A stretch of 50,000 bases of DNA from Brevundimonas sp. A19_0 (GCF_017744255.1 NZ_JAGHQP010000011.1:1-50000), one strand, 5' to 3'. Numbered from the stretch's first letter, positions 25,687 to 35,487 are shown. Program-made: numbers and translations. Notes: generated by a model from the sequence alone, not told the origin.

Positions 25687-27177
25687 ATGACCCAGCCGCC
25701 CCCGGCCCGCCCGCTCCACTCCTCGCAGTACAGGGCGCTGGTCCTGGGGCTGTTGCTGCTGGCCTACATCTTCAACTTCATCGACCGGACCATCCTGTCG
25801 ATCCTGGGCCCGGCCATCCGCATCGAGCTGGGCCTGACCTCGACCCAGATCGGCATGCTGGGCGGCCTGTATTTCGCCCTTCTGTACACCCTGCTGGGCA
25901 TACCGATCGCGCGCCTGGCCGAACGGCACAGCCGGGTGAACATCCTGACGGTGTCGCTGGTGGTCTGGTCGGCCTTCACCGCCCTGTGCGGCATGGCCGG
26001 CAGCTTCGTCACCCTGGCGCTCTGCCGGTTCGGCGTGGGTGTCGGCGAGGCCGGGTGTTCGCCGCCGGCCCACAGCCTGATCAGCGACTACTTCCCGCCG
26101 CACCGTCGCGCCTCGGCCCTGGCCATCTATGGACTGGGCGTGCCGCTGGGCATGATGTTCGGCGCGGCCGCGGGCGGCTGGCTGGCCCAGACGCTGGGGT
26201 GGCGCTGGGCCTTTGTGCTCGTGGGCCTGCCCGGCGTTCTGCTGGCCGTGGCCTTCAAACTGCTGGTGCGCGAGCCTCCGCGCGGGCACGCCGATCAGGA
26301 AATGGCGCTGGCGGTCGGCCTGCCGGTCGAGGCCCCCGTTCCCCCGGGCCCCTGGTCGATCGGCCACGAGGCGCGCGAGATCGGTTCGGTCGTCCGCGCC
26401 CTGTTCGGCAAATGGCCGGTGCTGAACATGGCGCTGGGCATTACCCTGGTGTCCTTCGGCCTGTACGGATCGGGCCAGTTCGCGCCGCAGTATTTCGTGG
26501 CGGCCTTCGGGCTGGATCTGACGACCGTCGGCCTGATCATCGGCCTGATCGGGGGCGTGGGCGCCGGCATCGGCACCCTGGCCGGCGGGTTTCTGGCCGA
26601 TCGGCTGGCCCGGCGAAATGCGGCCTGGTACGCCCTGACCCCGGCCATCGGCCTGGCGCTCTGCACGCCGCTCTACATCCTGGCCTACACCCAGGCGAAC
26701 TGGCAGGTGGCGGCCGCCCTGCTGCTGCTGCCGGGCCTGTTCCAGTACACCTATCTGGGCCCGACGTTCGGCGTGGTGCAGAACTCGGTCGATGTGCGAC
26801 GGCGGGCGACAGCCACGGCCGTGCTGTTCCTGTTTCTCAATCTGATCGCGCTGGGCGGCGGGCCGCCCTTTACCGGCTGGGTCATCGACCAGCTGGCCGG
26901 TGTGCGCTTCACCCACGCGGACGTCGGCGGAATCTGGAGCCTGATCGGCGGGTGGTTGGGCGGTCGGGTGTCGGATGCGGCCGGCTTTGCCGCGGCCTGC
27001 CCGGGCGGCGTGGCGCCCGAAGCATCGGATGCAGGTCTGGTTACGGCTTGCCGGACGGCCCTGGCCGACGGGACACGGGGCGGCCTGATCGTCACCTTCC
27101 TGTTCTACGCCTGGGCGTCGGTCCACTACTTCCTGGCCGCCATTGGAATGGCCCGCCACCTCGCCTCCCGCACCTGA
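25687..27177 (+). CDS. Spinster-like MFS transporter
   Basis: 496-residue, 12-helix transporter, same subgroup as the product of 20342-21688: 'AYIFNFIDRTILSIL', 'TQIGMLGGLYFALLYTLLGIPIARLAERHSR', 'FGVGVGEAGCSPPAHSLISDYFPP'. It has a longer loop before the last helix with two cysteines ('FAAACPGG', 'LVTACRTA'). SD-like AAGGA precedes ATG 25687. Paired with the M28-like gene. Last chromosomal gene before the island junction at 27265. Confidence 0.92.
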   Translation: MTQPPPARPLHSSQYRALVLGLLLLAYIFNFIDRTILSILGPAIRIELGLTSTQIGMLGGLYFALLYTLLGIPIARLAERHSRVNILTVSLVVWSAFTALCGMAGSFVTLALCRFGVGVGEAGCSPPAHSLISDYFPPHRRASALAIYGLGVPLGMMFGAAAGGWLAQTLGWRWAFVLVGLPGVLLAVAFKLLVREPPRGHADQEMALAVGLPVEAPVPPGPWSIGHEAREIGSVVRALFGKWPVLNMALGITLVSFGLYGSGQFAPQYFVAAFGLDLTTVGLIIGLIGGVGAGIGTLAGGFLADRLARRNAAWYALTPAIGLALCTPLYILAYTQANWQVAAALLLLPGLFQYTYLGPTFGVVQNSVDVRRRATATAVLFLFLNLIALGGGPPFTGWVIDQLAGVRFTHADVGGIWSLIGGWLGGRVSDAAGFAAACPGGVAPEASDAGLVTACRTALADGTRGGLIVTFLFYAWASVHYFLAAIGMARHLASRT

Positions 27178-27230
27178 CCGGGAGGCGCCGGCCGGGGGAC
27201 AGGCCCGGCAAACGGGGCCCCAAACGCAGA

Positions 27231-27262
27231 AACGCCGCCCGGGGGACCGGACGGCGCTGGAA
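27231..27262 (-). terminator. Displaced terminator of the rRNA/tRNA-fMet transcript
   Basis: On the minus strand a GC-rich stem (GCGCCGTCCGG / CCGGGCGGCG with one G-U pair) followed by GTTTCTG. It lies 3 nt beyond the copied tRNA 3' end, exactly where the native terminator of the rRNA operon would have been before island insertion. Confidence 0.55.
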
Positions 27263-27264
27263 AC

Positions 27265-27287
27265 TTGGGTGCGGGAGCAGGATTTGA
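27265..27287. repeat. Distal attachment-site copy (tRNA-fMet 3' end)
   Basis: Twenty-three bases identical to 47373-47395, covering part of the T arm, the acceptor 3' strand and CCA of tRNA-fMet. No anticodon or D arm precedes it, so it is an attachment-site remnant and not a gene. Confidence 0.85.
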
Positions 27288-27292
27288 GCAGA

Positions 27293-27302
27293 ACCTCACA
27301 CC
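27293..27302 (+). repeat. Left inner inverted repeat of the island
   Basis: ACCTCACACC, 5 bp inside the left attachment copy; its reverse complement lies 4 bp inside the right copy at 47359-47368. Probably recombinase recognition sequence. Confidence 0.5.
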
Positions 27303-27371
27303 ACTTTTCAGCTTCACTGCGTGACTCTCGCTGCGTCCGCGAAGCGCCAGAAGCGGACTTTGACAAAAGTC

Positions 27372-27842
27372 CTATGATCGGGCTTTTGCACGCGCCGAAG
27401 AGACCGCGTTGGGAGAGCGGCCCAATTTTCGTCTCGCCCTGTGCAGGCCGCTATCCCGTTCGGCAAGGTCCTTGAGGATTGGACAGTCCGGGCGGTCATC
27501 GCCAGCGCAACATTCGGCGAGCGTTCGAAGCGCGTCCGCCATCGCCTGCATCTCGCCGATTCGGGCGTCGAGGTCGGCGACGTGTTTCTGGGCGATCGCC
27601 TTTACTTCCCGGCTCGGACGGACGCGGTCACGCCAGAGCAATAGCAGGTGGCCGATTTCCTCGACTGAGAAACCCAGGTCACGGGCGCGACGGATGAACT
27701 GCAACTCCCGCACATCCCGCTCGCCGAAGTCGCGATAGTTGCTGTCCGTCCGGTCCGCCGGCCGGATAAGGCCGACAGACTCGTAGTAACGGATCATCTT
27801 GGGCGATACGCCGGTCGCCTTGGAGGCCTGGCCGATGTTCAT
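27372..27842 (-). CDS. cueR: Cu(I)-responsive MerR-family regulator
   Basis: 156 residues. The MerR winged helix opens '[26 protein letters not shown]', followed by a dimerisation coiled coil. The metal loop '[13 protein letters not shown]' keeps the two cysteines spaced as in CueR, which marks it as a monovalent copper/silver/gold sensor. The ATG overlaps the copA stop codon (ATGA), so the regulator is translated from the mRNA it activates. Four CueR-type boxes occur in the island (30360, 31606, 31647, 36897). The C-terminal tail is longer than usual and basic. Confidence 0.93.
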   Translation of the reverse strand: MNIGQASKATGVSPKMIRYYESVGLIRPADRTDSNYRDFGERDVRELQFIRRARDLGFSVEEIGHLLLLWRDRVRPSREVKAIAQKHVADLDARIGEMQAMADALRTLAECCAGDDRPDCPILKDLAERDSGLHRARRKLGRSPNAVSSARAKARS

Positions 27843-30322
27843 GGGGTCGCTCCTTCGATGGGGGTCTTGAAGCCGCGCAGACGAAGCGCGTTGGTCAGCA
27901 CGCTGACGCTGGACAGGGCCATGGCGCCGGCGGCCAGCATGGGCGACAGCAGCCAGCCGAACACCGGGAACAACAGGCCCGCCGCGACCGGTATCAGCAC
28001 GACGTTGTACCCGAACGCCCAGACGAGGTTCTGGCGGATGTTGCGCATGGTGGCTCGTGAGAGAGCGACGGCGTTCACGGCACCGCGCAGGTCACCCCCG
28101 GTCAGGACGACGTCCGCGCTCTCGATCGCGACGTCCGTGCCGCCGCCGACTGCGAGCCCGACATCGGCCGCCGCCAGGGCCGGCGCGTCGTTGACGCCGT
28201 CGCCGACGAAGGCCACGCGGCGTCCGCCGGCCTGGAGCGCACGGACGGCGTCGACCTTGCCGTCCGGCAGAACCTCGGCGCGCACCTCGTCGATGCCCAG
28301 ACCTCGGGCCACGGCCTCGGCGGTCCGGCGGTTGTCGCCCGTGACCATCGCGACCTTGAGCCCGAGCGCATGGATGGCGGCGATGGCGGCGGGCGTCGTC
28401 GCCTTGATCGGATCGGCGACCGCGATGATGGCCGCCAGGCGGCCATCGATCGCTGCGTAGAGAGGGCTCTTGCCCTCTTCGCCAAGCCGTTGGGCCTGAG
28501 CGGCGAAGGCGGACAGGTCATGACCGAGACGTTGCATCAAGCGGTCGGCGCCGACCTCGACCGAGCGGCCGGCGACCCGGCTCTCTGCGCCGAACCCAGG
28601 ACGGGACGAAAAGGTTTCGGGCGCCGACACGGGCAGTCCCCGCTTCGCGGCGGCCTGGATGATGGCGCGGGCGATGGGGTGTTCCGAGCGGGTCTCCAGC
28701 GCAGTGACCAGGCTCAGAACCTCGTCCTCGGCGAAGCCCTCGGCCACGGTGAGGTCGGTCAGTTCCGGCCGCCCCTCGGTCAGGGTGCCGGTCTTGTCGA
28801 AGGCGACGACCTCGACGCTCTGGAGCGCCTGAAGCGCCTCGCCCTTGCGAAACAGGATGCCGAGTTCGGCGGCGCGGCCGGTCCCGACCATGATCGAGGT
28901 CGGGGTCGCCAGTCCCATGGCGCAGGGGCATGCGATGATCAGCACCGCGACCGCGTTGACGAGGGCGAAACCCAGCGCCGGCTGCGGACCGAACGCCAGC
29001 CAGACGCCGAAAGTCAGCACGGCAACGCCGATCACGGCGGGCACGAACCAGCCGGTCACCTTGTCGACCAGCGCCTGGATCGGCAGTTTGGTGCCTTGGG
29101 CGGCCTCGACCATGCGAACAATCTGAGCCAGCACGGTTTCGGACCCCACCTTCTCGGCGCGGAAGCGGAAGGCGCCCGTGGTGTTGATCGTGCCGCCGAC
29201 GACCTTGGCGCCCTCGATCTTCTCGACCGGGATCGGCTCGCCGGTCAGCATGGACTCATCGACATACGAGCCGCCGGACAGCACCGAACCGTCGACCGGA
29301 ACGCGTTCGCCGGGCCGGACGACGATCACGTCGCCGGGTGTGACCTGATCGATCGGCAATTCGACCTCCGACCCATCCCGCTCCACGCGGGCGGTCTTGG
29401 CCTGGAGCGTCATCAGGCGGCGAATCGCCTGGCTGGTCTGGCCCTTGGCGCGCGCCTCGAACCAGCGGCCGACCAGGATCAGGGTGACGATCACCGCCGC
29501 CGCCTCGAAATAGACGTTGGCGGTTCCGGCCGGCAGCCACTGCGGCGCGAAAGTCGCGACGGTGGAGAAGGCCCAGGCGGCGGTGGCGCCCAGCACGACC
29601 AGCGAGTTCATGTCCGGCGTCAGCCGGATCAGGTTCGGCACGCCTTTTCGGTAGAAGCGCAGACCCGGCACGAACAGCACGAAGGTCGCCAGCACGAAGC
29701 TGATGATCCGCCAGGGCGTCATGCCGATGGAGTCCATCAGCCAGCCGTGGGCGCCGGGAACGAAGTGCAGCCCCATCTCCACGACGAACAAGGGAAGGGT
29801 CGCGGCGCCCGCGACGACGACGGCGCGTCCCAGGCTGCGGATTTCGACGGCGCGCGAGGCCTGTTCACGATCCTCGCTGGTCGCGTCGGGCGCGGACGCC
29901 GCCTCGGCGGTGTAGCCTGCCTTGGCCACGGCCTCTGTCAGGGCGCGGGCGTCAATGGCGCCTTCCAGCACCCGGACGGTGGCGCGTTCCGTCGCCAGGT
30001 TGACGTTCGCATCCAGGACGCCGGGCGCCGCCTTCAGCGCACGCTCGACACGGCCGACGCAACTCGCGCACGTCATGCCCGTGATCTTCAGTTCGACGGT
30101 GCGTTCGATCGGCTCGTAGCCGGCGGAGCGGATCGCCTGGGTCACCGCCGCCGCAGAGCCGGTGTCGTCCACTTCCACTCGCGCGCGCTCGGCCGCGAGG
30201 TTGACCGTGGCGCTCATCACGCCGGGCGCGGCGCGGATGGCCTTCTCGACGCGACCGACGCAACTGGCGCAGGTCATGCCGAGCACGGGAATGTCGAGGG
30301 TTCGCAGGGTCGTGGCGGTCAT
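27839..30322 (-). CDS. copA: Copper-translocating P1B-type ATPase
   Basis: 827-residue Cu(I) exporter of the inner membrane. Two N-terminal heavy-metal domains each carry GMTCASC (first at C18/C21, second near residue 85). Then come membrane helices, the actuator motif 'TGEP', the metal-binding 'CPC' in helix 6, the phosphorylation site 'DKTGTLTEG', 'SEHPIA' and '[10 protein letters not shown]'. ATG 30322 has GGAGA 7 nt upstream; the frame extends four codons further but lacks a ribosome site. A CueR box lies about 40 bp upstream, and cueR follows with an overlap. Confidence 0.96.
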   Translation of the reverse strand: MTATTLRTLDIPVLGMTCASCVGRVEKAIRAAPGVMSATVNLAAERARVEVDDTGSAAAVTQAIRSAGYEPIERTVELKITGMTCASCVGRVERALKAAPGVLDANVNLATERATVRVLEGAIDARALTEAVAKAGYTAEAASAPDATSEDREQASRAVEIRSLGRAVVVAGAATLPLFVVEMGLHFVPGAHGWLMDSIGMTPWRIISFVLATFVLFVPGLRFYRKGVPNLIRLTPDMNSLVVLGATAAWAFSTVATFAPQWLPAGTANVYFEAAAVIVTLILVGRWFEARAKGQTSQAIRRLMTLQAKTARVERDGSEVELPIDQVTPGDVIVVRPGERVPVDGSVLSGGSYVDESMLTGEPIPVEKIEGAKVVGGTINTTGAFRFRAEKVGSETVLAQIVRMVEAAQGTKLPIQALVDKVTGWFVPAVIGVAVLTFGVWLAFGPQPALGFALVNAVAVLIIACPCAMGLATPTSIMVGTGRAAELGILFRKGEALQALQSVEVVAFDKTGTLTEGRPELTDLTVAEGFAEDEVLSLVTALETRSEHPIARAIIQAAAKRGLPVSAPETFSSRPGFGAESRVAGRSVEVGADRLMQRLGHDLSAFAAQAQRLGEEGKSPLYAAIDGRLAAIIAVADPIKATTPAAIAAIHALGLKVAMVTGDNRRTAEAVARGLGIDEVRAEVLPDGKVDAVRALQAGGRRVAFVGDGVNDAPALAAADVGLAVGGGTDVAIESADVVLTGGDLRGAVNAVALSRATMRNIRQNLVWAFGYNVVLIPVAAGLLFPVFGWLLSPMLAAGAMALSSVSVLTNALRLRGFKTPIEGATP

Positions 30323-30359
30323 CGGGACGGTCTCCAAAACGAAGTCCCGCCCTTGATGA

Positions 30360-30383
30360 ACCTTCCAGTCATGGGTAGGTCAA
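30360..30383 (-). promoter_or_regulatory. CueR-type box of copA
   Basis: On the minus strand: -35 TTGACC with the interrupted palindrome ACCTACCCATGACTGGAAGG. This is the layout of MerR-family copper promoters, where the regulator binds in an over-long spacer. A -10 is not obvious (CATCAA at the expected place). Confidence 0.8.
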
Positions 30384-30441
30384 GCGTCGAGCCAAACCAG
30401 CGTCAATTGACACCCCTGTGGCGCGCCTTGGCCCCTAACCT

Positions 30442-30978
30442 CTACCGCACCGCCTCCTGAATTTTCGGCTGCATGTCTGGCGTGAGCACCGCTGGCCGCG
30501 CCGGCAGCGGTTGGTCGGCGCGTTCTCCATTTCGATCGATGTCGGCGAGAAGGAGTTTCATTTCCTCGATCTCACGAACCTGGGCGGCGATGATGTCATC
30601 GGCCAGCCTCCGGACGCGGGGGTCGCTGATAGACGCCTTGCGGGCGTTATTGATGGCGATCGAGTGGTGCGGGATCATCGCTTCCATGAAGCTGGAGTCG
30701 TTCACCAGCGTCTGCGCGCGGTTCATGGAGAGCAGCGCGACGCCAAGGACGGCGGCGGCGGCGACGATCATGATCTTGGTGCGCTTTCCCTCATACATGC
30801 TCCACATGAATCCGAGCATGATGATGGTCATGACGCAGCCCATGATGAGTGACGCCAGCATGCGGTTCAGGCTGAAGAAAACGTGATCCCAGCTGTAAAC
30901 CAGCTGATACATGAAGACGAACATCACCACTGTCGAGGTGGCGATCATCCCGGCGAACCGGCCCCAACCCATCTTCAT
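30442..30978 (-). CDS. DUF305 membrane protein, metal-binding type
   Basis: 178 residues with three membrane helices near the N-terminus and then a DUF305 (CopM-like) soluble domain. The key motif '[19 protein letters not shown]' holds the paired histidines and methionine thought to bind copper or silver. ATG 30978 has GGGAGA 7 nt upstream. It follows the DUF4396 gene by 86 bp and is probably transcribed with it from the CueR box at 31606-31629. Likely periplasmic copper buffering. Confidence 0.85.
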   Translation of the reverse strand: MKMGWGRFAGMIATSTVVMFVFMYQLVYSWDHVFFSLNRMLASLIMGCVMTIIMLGFMWSMYEGKRTKIMIVAAAAVLGVALLSMNRAQTLVNDSSFMEAMIPHHSIAINNARKASISDPRVRRLADDIIAAQVREIEEMKLLLADIDRNGERADQPLPARPAVLTPDMQPKIQEAVR

Positions 30979-31064
30979 TTTCAGTCTCCCAATCCTTGTT
31001 CCCGAAACCGGGGCAACGAATGGGACCGGCCGGCTGTTCCGGCCTCGGCGGTCAATCGGACGGC

Positions 31065-31577
31065 TCAGTCGCCATGATGAGCGTGCACGACCGCGTGACC
31101 CTTCCCGCGCGAAATCAGCCAGCGATTCACGGGGAAGGCGGCGGCTCCTGCGATGACAAGGGCTATGGCCAAAGCGCCCCAGAACAGCGGCGAGGTCAAA
31201 TGCGCGTCCATGGCGCCGGGGATCACCAGCATGATGGCGTTGTCGACGATCTCCATTATGGCGATGGAGGTGGTGTCGGCGGCCAGCGCCAGCTTCAGCA
31301 CAGCCCCGAACGCCAGCCCGGCCCGCAGCAGCGGGACCATGGTGAAGGCGTAGCCGAACAGGAAGGCCAGACCGACGGCCAAGACGACAGTCGCGACGGC
31401 GGGCCAACCCAGCGCCGTTCCGATCACCATGCCCAGCACTTCCCCGACGGCGCAGCCGGACAGACAGTGGAGCGTCGCTGTGAACGCCAGACGGTTCAGT
31501 GCGCGCGCCTGGTCGTGCGTCTGCGCCTCGCCGACCTCCTCGTTGTGCTCGGGATGCGAATGATGTTCGTGGAACAT
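31065..31577 (-). CDS. DUF4396 membrane protein
   Basis: 170 residues with a His-rich start ('[12 protein letters not shown]'), about four membrane helices, and a His-rich tail ('VVHAHHGD'). The core '[24 protein letters not shown]' is the DUF4396 signature and includes two cysteines and a histidine that could bind metal. Often found in copper and mercury resistance clusters; its action is unknown. GGAAGGAG precedes ATG 31577, and a CueR box lies 29 bp further out. Confidence 0.85.
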   Translation of the reverse strand: MFHEHHSHPEHNEEVGEAQTHDQARALNRLAFTATLHCLSGCAVGEVLGMVIGTALGWPAVATVVLAVGLAFLFGYAFTMVPLLRAGLAFGAVLKLALAADTTSIAIMEIVDNAIMLVIPGAMDAHLTSPLFWGALAIALVIAGAAAFPVNRWLISRGKGHAVVHAHHGD

Positions 31578-31605
31578 GAGTGATCTCCTTCCACCTCACC
31601 TTTCC

Positions 31606-31629
31606 GCCTTCCCATGGTGATAAGGTCAA
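31606..31629 (-). promoter_or_regulatory. CueR-type box of the DUF4396-DUF305 operon
   Basis: On the minus strand TTGACC begins the box and the far half is GGGAAGGC, with the near half ACCTTA. Back-to-back with the copZ box, 17 bp apart. Confidence 0.7.
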
Positions 31630-31646
31630 GACAGCGATTTCGCCCC

Positions 31647-31670
31647 TTGACCTTCCAACGCTGGGAAACC
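31647..31670 (+). promoter_or_regulatory. CueR-type box of copZ
   Basis: TTGACC -35 with half-sites ACCTTCC and GGGAAACC around a 4-base centre, 36 bp before the copZ start. Divergent from 31606-31629. Confidence 0.7.
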
Positions 31671-31706
31671 CCACCTCCCTCATCGTCGATCGAAAAGGAG
31701 ATGACG

Positions 31707-31898
31707 ATGATCGAGCTGAAGGTTGAACGCATGACTTGCGGGAGCTGCGCCGCGAAGGTCCGGGCGGCTGTGATCGAGGTGACGCCAAACGCCCGGATGG
31801 AGATCGAGATCGCAACCGGGACACTGCGGGTGGAGGGCGAAGCCGACGAGGCCCGCATCCGGACCGCGATCGAGCAAGCTGGTTACGGCATCGCGTAG
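31707..31898 (+). CDS. copZ: Copper chaperone, heavy-metal-associated domain
   Basis: Sixty-three residues forming a single ferredoxin-like HMA domain with metal motif MTCGSC near the N-terminus and '[10 protein letters not shown]' at the end. Delivers Cu(I) to CopA-type ATPases in the cytoplasm. AAAAGGAG ends 6 nt before ATG 31707; the ATG at 31701 touches the ribosome site and is unlikely. Same family could include MerP-like proteins but no signal peptide is present. Confidence 0.9.
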   Translation: MIELKVERMTCGSCAAKVRAAVIEVTPNARMEIEIATGTLRVEGEADEARIRTAIEQAGYGIA

Positions 31899-32011
31899 GC
31901 GTGTCGCGGCCGGTCGCCTGATCGGCCGCGACGGTCCATCGTGAGGGAAGCGCCCATACGGCGCGTAGAGAAGCAGAAGGCCGAAACCGGCCGAACGTCT
32001 GGAGACCGAGT

Positions 32012-32374
32012 ATGCGTAACTTCAACCCCGCACCCATCGTCGCCATGGCGGCGGCCATGACCTTGGCCGCAGGGCCGGCGGCGGCGCACGCCCGTCTGGT
32101 CAGTTCGACCCCGGCGGCGAATGCCACCGTCGCTCCCACGCGGACGATCAGCCTGACCTTCAGCGAGCGCAGCGTTCCCGCCTTCTCCAGCTTCGACGTC
32201 GTCAATGCGGCGGGCGAGAAGGTCGCGATCCGGGTTGCGGGTTCGGAGGACGGAAAGACACTGACGGGAACCCTCGCTCGCCCGTTGGCCGCCGGCGCCT
32301 ATCGCGTCGACTGGCGCATCGCGTCGAGCGACGGCCATCGGATGACGGGCTCATACACCTTCTCGGTGCGCTGA
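32012..32374 (+). CDS. copC: Periplasmic copper-binding protein CopC
   Basis: 120 residues. A signal peptide ends AAAHA so that the mature protein starts with the histidine of '[13 protein letters not shown]', the copper-binding N-terminus typical of CopC. '[15 protein letters not shown]' near the end supplies a second histidine. Followed 4 bp later by copD, a classic pair for copper uptake or handling. The 113 bp before it shows no CueR box, so it may be read through from copZ. Confidence 0.93.
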   Translation: MRNFNPAPIVAMAAAMTLAAGPAAAHARLVSSTPAANATVAPTRTISLTFSERSVPAFSSFDVVNAAGEKVAIRVAGSEDGKTLTGTLARPLAAGAYRVDWRIASSDGHRMTGSYTFSVR

Positions 32375-32378
32375 CGCC

Positions 32379-33293
32379 GTGCTCGAATTCGCGGTCATCG
32401 CGCTTCGCTGGCTTCAATACAGCGGCGCCGTCGTCCTGCTCGGGGCGCCGCTGTTCCTGCTCTATAGCTTCAAGGGCACCCGCGACCCGAACCTCGCTTG
32501 GGCGCGTCCGACCCTGATCGTCGCGGCGCTCGTTGTCACGCTTGGCTCGCTCGCCGCCCTGGTGGCCCAGACGGCGGTGATGGCGGGCTCGCTGAGCGAA
32601 GCCTTTAAACCCGCGTCGCTGTCCTTCATGGTCACTGGCACCGGCTTGGGCATGGCGATGGTGGTTCGCGCCGTGGTCGCCATCCTCGCCCTTGTCGCGG
32701 TCGTCGCCCTGAAGCCGGGGCGCGTGCTCTGGGGCTTGCTGGTGGCGGCGGGGTTGATCGTGGCTGCCAGCTTCGCCTGGACGGGTCATGGTGCGGCCAC
32801 CGAAGGACCGGGCGGCCCGCTCCATCTCGTTGCCGACATCGTCCATGCCGTCGCCGCCGCCGTGTGGCTAGGCGCCTTGGCAGCCTTGACGATCCTGCTG
32901 CTGCGCCGGACTGTGCCGGATGATCTGGCGATCCATCGCGCCCTGCACGGGTTCGCCAGCCTCGGGACCCTCGCCGTGGGTCTCCTAGTGATGACCGGAA
33001 TCGTGAACAGCTGGTTCCTGGTCGGCCCCGCGCGCATCGGGCACTTGGGAGCCAATCTCTACGGCCAGCTGTTGATCGTCAAACTCGTGTTGTTCGCCCT
33101 GATGCTCGCCCTGGCGGCCGGCAACCGCTTCCGGCTGACGCCGGTGTTGGGCTCGGTTCTGGCAAACGCCGAAGATCCTCGACAGGCGCTTCAACGGCTC
33201 CGACGCAGCGTCGTTGCGGAGACGCTGGTCGCGGTCGTGCTGCTGTTCGTCGTCGCGGTGATGGGCACGCTTGCGCCGCCATCGACCATATGA
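32379..33293 (+). CDS. copD: Inner-membrane copper protein CopD
   Basis: 304 residues with eight predicted membrane helices. The CopD-type core 'HLVADIVHAVAAAVWLGALAALTILL' carries conserved histidines and tryptophan, and 'RIGHLGANLYGQLLIVKLVLFALMLALAAGNRF' follows. Starts with GTG 32379, 4 bp after the copC stop. Works with CopC in moving copper across the inner membrane. Confidence 0.92.
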   Translation: MLEFAVIALRWLQYSGAVVLLGAPLFLLYSFKGTRDPNLAWARPTLIVAALVVTLGSLAALVAQTAVMAGSLSEAFKPASLSFMVTGTGLGMAMVVRAVVAILALVAVVALKPGRVLWGLLVAAGLIVAASFAWTGHGAATEGPGGPLHLVADIVHAVAAAVWLGALAALTILLLRRTVPDDLAIHRALHGFASLGTLAVGLLVMTGIVNSWFLVGPARIGHLGANLYGQLLIVKLVLFALMLALAAGNRFRLTPVLGSVLANAEDPRQALQRLRRSVVAETLVAVVLLFVVAVMGTLAPPSTI

Positions 33294-33307
33294 CCTAGAG
33301 ACGGCTC

Positions 33308-33799
33308 CTAGCGGGGCGCGCGCGACGACCAGTGGATGTGGTGGATGCGCCAGCCGTCGGCGTGCCGCTTCAGCACCATGGTCTCAGTCGTCAAACGGTC
33401 CACCGCGCGGCCATTGAACTGGCCCGTCGTGCGGCCTTCGCTGGTGATCCAGGCGATGTCGCCGTCGGCCCAGCCCGATCTCCGCGCCACTGTCGCCTCC
33501 GACGCTGCGGCGAAGGCGGCGTCCGAACCAAGGTGATGGGACGCATACTCGTCGCGCGACCGCTCCGCGCCGCCTTCCTCGAAGATCATCACATCCGGCG
33601 CCAAAAACGTCAGCGCGCCCGCCGTGTCGCCGGCCTTGAGCGCGGCGTGGAAGCCGTCCACGGCGGTGGCCGCGTCCGTTGCTTCCGCAGCGACCGAGCC
33701 TGCGGCTTGGTCAGGGCCGTGGGCGTGGTCCTGGGCGAAGGCGGGCGTCGCCGAAAGCACGGCGAACGACAGGGCGAGGGCAAGGGATGTGCGGGACAT
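33308..33799 (-). CDS. Exported NTF2-like (DUF4440/SnoaL-type) protein
   Basis: 163 residues with a signal peptide (ends AFAQ) and a short His-containing linker ('DHAHGPDQ'). The rest is an NTF2-like fold: 'VDGFHAALKAGDTAGALTFLAPDVMIFEEGG' at the start and 'LKRHADGWRIHHIHWSS' at the end. Similar exported proteins occur in metal-resistance islands; the function is not known. Converges on copD. Confidence 0.8.
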   Translation of the reverse strand: MSRTSLALALSFAVLSATPAFAQDHAHGPDQAAGSVAAEATDAATAVDGFHAALKAGDTAGALTFLAPDVMIFEEGGAERSRDEYASHHLGSDAAFAAASEATVARRSGWADGDIAWITSEGRTTGQFNGRAVDRLTTETMVLKRHADGWRIHHIHWSSRAPR

Positions 33800-33846
33800 C
33801 GGAGGCTCCAGACTTGAGGTGATATGGGAGACCAGCGCGATCTGCG

Positions 33847-34323
33847 TCAGGCCGATTGGTTGTGGCGAGCGAACACGCGGGTCGCGCCTGATCGAAGCAC
33901 CAGCAGGGTGTCGTAGGGGTCCTTGTGCCCCTGCGGCGTCTCCATGCCGGGAGAACCCAGCGGCATAGCCGGCACGGCAAGGCCCACCGCCGTCGGCCGT
34001 TCGGCCAGCAGGCGGATGACATCCTGAGCCGGCACATGGCCCTCGATCAAATAGCCGTCGATGCGCCCGGTGTGACAGGAGGCCAAAGCGTCAGGCAATC
34101 CTCCGCTGCTCCGGACCGACTGGAGGCTCGGAAGGACCGCTATGGTCGTCGTGAAGCCCGCCTCGCGCAGGTGCTCGATCCATGCGTCGCAGCAGGCGCA
34201 GGTCGGAGTCTTGAAAACCGTCAGGTTTCTCGACGGGCGCGTCTGGGCGCAGGCCGTTCCGGTCATGCCGGCGAGCATGGCGGCGCCCAGTAACAGGCGA
34301 CGGTTCAGGTTGACGGAGTTCAA
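33847..34323 (-). CDS. DUF411 metal-binding protein, exported
   Basis: 158 residues. The Tat-like N-terminus 'NLNRRLLLGAA' leads to a signal ending near ACAQ. The DUF411 core has 'KTPTCACCDAWIEHLREAGF', a thioredoxin-like fold with a CxCC metal site, then 'SCHTGRIDGYLIEGHVPA' and 'GLAVPAMPLGSPGME'. I place the start at TTG 34323: AGGGAG lies 6 nt upstream and the TTG overlaps the stop of the acyltransferase gene (TTGA), implying coupling. Common in copper and silver resistance loci. Confidence 0.88.
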   Translation of the reverse strand: MNSVNLNRRLLLGAAMLAGMTGTACAQTRPSRNLTVFKTPTCACCDAWIEHLREAGFTTTIAVLPSLQSVRSSGGLPDALASCHTGRIDGYLIEGHVPAQDVIRLLAERPTAVGLAVPAMPLGSPGMETPQGHKDPYDTLLVLRSGATRVFARHNQSA

Positions 34324-35474
34324 AAGGGTTCTCCCTGATCGCTGTGAACGGAACGTCTGGCCTCGACGGGATCGGCGCGCTGCGGAGCCATTCGCTCCCG
34401 GAGCCACCGTCGGCCAGGCCGCTCGACGAAGACATGGATGGCGGCGGCTGCGACGAGGGTCAACACCAGCATGGCGGCCAGCTCACCCAGACCCATCCGG
34501 TAGTCTCCGGGCCAGCCGACGAGCGCCTGCACAGCGTTGCGCCAAACCATCAGGATCGGGATGTGGACGAGATAGAGCGCGAACGAAGCCTCGCCTGCAA
34601 ACAGGGCGACAGGATGGGACAGGAAGGTCCGAACGCGCGCCTTGGCCAGCAGAGCGAGCGACAGGATGAAGGGACCAGCCGCCGCGACGATGATGCGGTC
34701 GTCGGCGCCGATCTGCATGAGGACGAGCAGCGCTGCGGTGGCTACCAAGGCGCCCACGATTGACGCGCGCGGCGATGGTATCCAGCGCTGGCCGAGGTAG
34801 TAGAGGCCTATGCCGTAAAGAAACTCAGGGATGATCCTCAGGATGCCCATACTGTCTTCGGCCCGAGGCAGCACCCGGCCGAACTGGGCGCTGTAGAACG
34901 CATCGAGCGCGACAAACAGGATCGCGGCGAGCGCGATGATGACCCACGGTCTCGCTCGCAGCCGAAGAGCCAGAGCGGCGTAAGCGGGGAACGCAAGATA
35001 GGCGAACCATTCTGCCGACAAAGACCAAGCCGGTCCATTCCACAGAACCATGGTTTCGCGTGGGAACCAGGCCTGAACGAGAAGCAGCGTGCTGACAAAA
35101 TCGGCGGGGTTAAACCGACCCGGCTCCACCCCGACGCCGAACAGAGGCGCGAGCAATACAAGCCCAAGCATGGCGAGAAGGATGAACAGGTGAGCCGGAT
35201 AGATCCGCGCGAACCGCGCTGCAAGGAACCGCCGGTAATCCGGCGCGCGATCACCTTGGAGGTAGACGTGCGTTAGGATGAACCCCGACAGCACGAAAAA
35301 GACATCCACGCCCAGCCGCGCGCGATCCAACAAACCGGCGCTTTCGACAGAGAGCGTCCATTGAAGCTGGTAGTGGAACAGGACAACACCGAGTGCGAGG
35401 AAAAACCTCACACTGGTGAGCGGATCGAGCACGTCGGGAAAGAGAACCCGTGTTGCGTCTGACTTGTCGCTCAC
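34320..35474 (-). CDS. Acyltransferase 3 family membrane protein
   Basis: 384 residues with about ten membrane helices. Starts with the family pattern 'LTSVRFFLALGVVLFHY' (His in helix 1), 'GVDVFFVLSGFILTHVY' and 'RFARIYPAHL'. Such proteins transfer acetyl or other acyl groups to surface sugars (OafA/YrhL type). GTG 35474 has GGGGGAG 6 nt upstream. Its link to metal resistance is unclear, but it is coupled to the DUF411 gene by a 4-bp overlap. Confidence 0.88.
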   Translation of the reverse strand: MSDKSDATRVLFPDVLDPLTSVRFFLALGVVLFHYQLQWTLSVESAGLLDRARLGVDVFFVLSGFILTHVYLQGDRAPDYRRFLAARFARIYPAHLFILLAMLGLVLLAPLFGVGVEPGRFNPADFVSTLLLVQAWFPRETMVLWNGPAWSLSAEWFAYLAFPAYAALALRLRARPWVIIALAAILFVALDAFYSAQFGRVLPRAEDSMGILRIIPEFLYGIGLYYLGQRWIPSPRASIVGALVATAALLVLMQIGADDRIIVAAAGPFILSLALLAKARVRTFLSHPVALFAGEASFALYLVHIPILMVWRNAVQALVGWPGDYRMGLGELAAMLVLTLVAAAAIHVFVERPGRRWLRERMAPQRADPVEARRSVHSDQGEPF

Positions 35475-35487
35475 ATCGCTCCCCCTC

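Noticed and set aside
27265..27287. Possible second tRNA gene
   Set aside because: Only the T-loop-to-CCA part is present, with no anticodon or D arm; it is an attachment-site copy.
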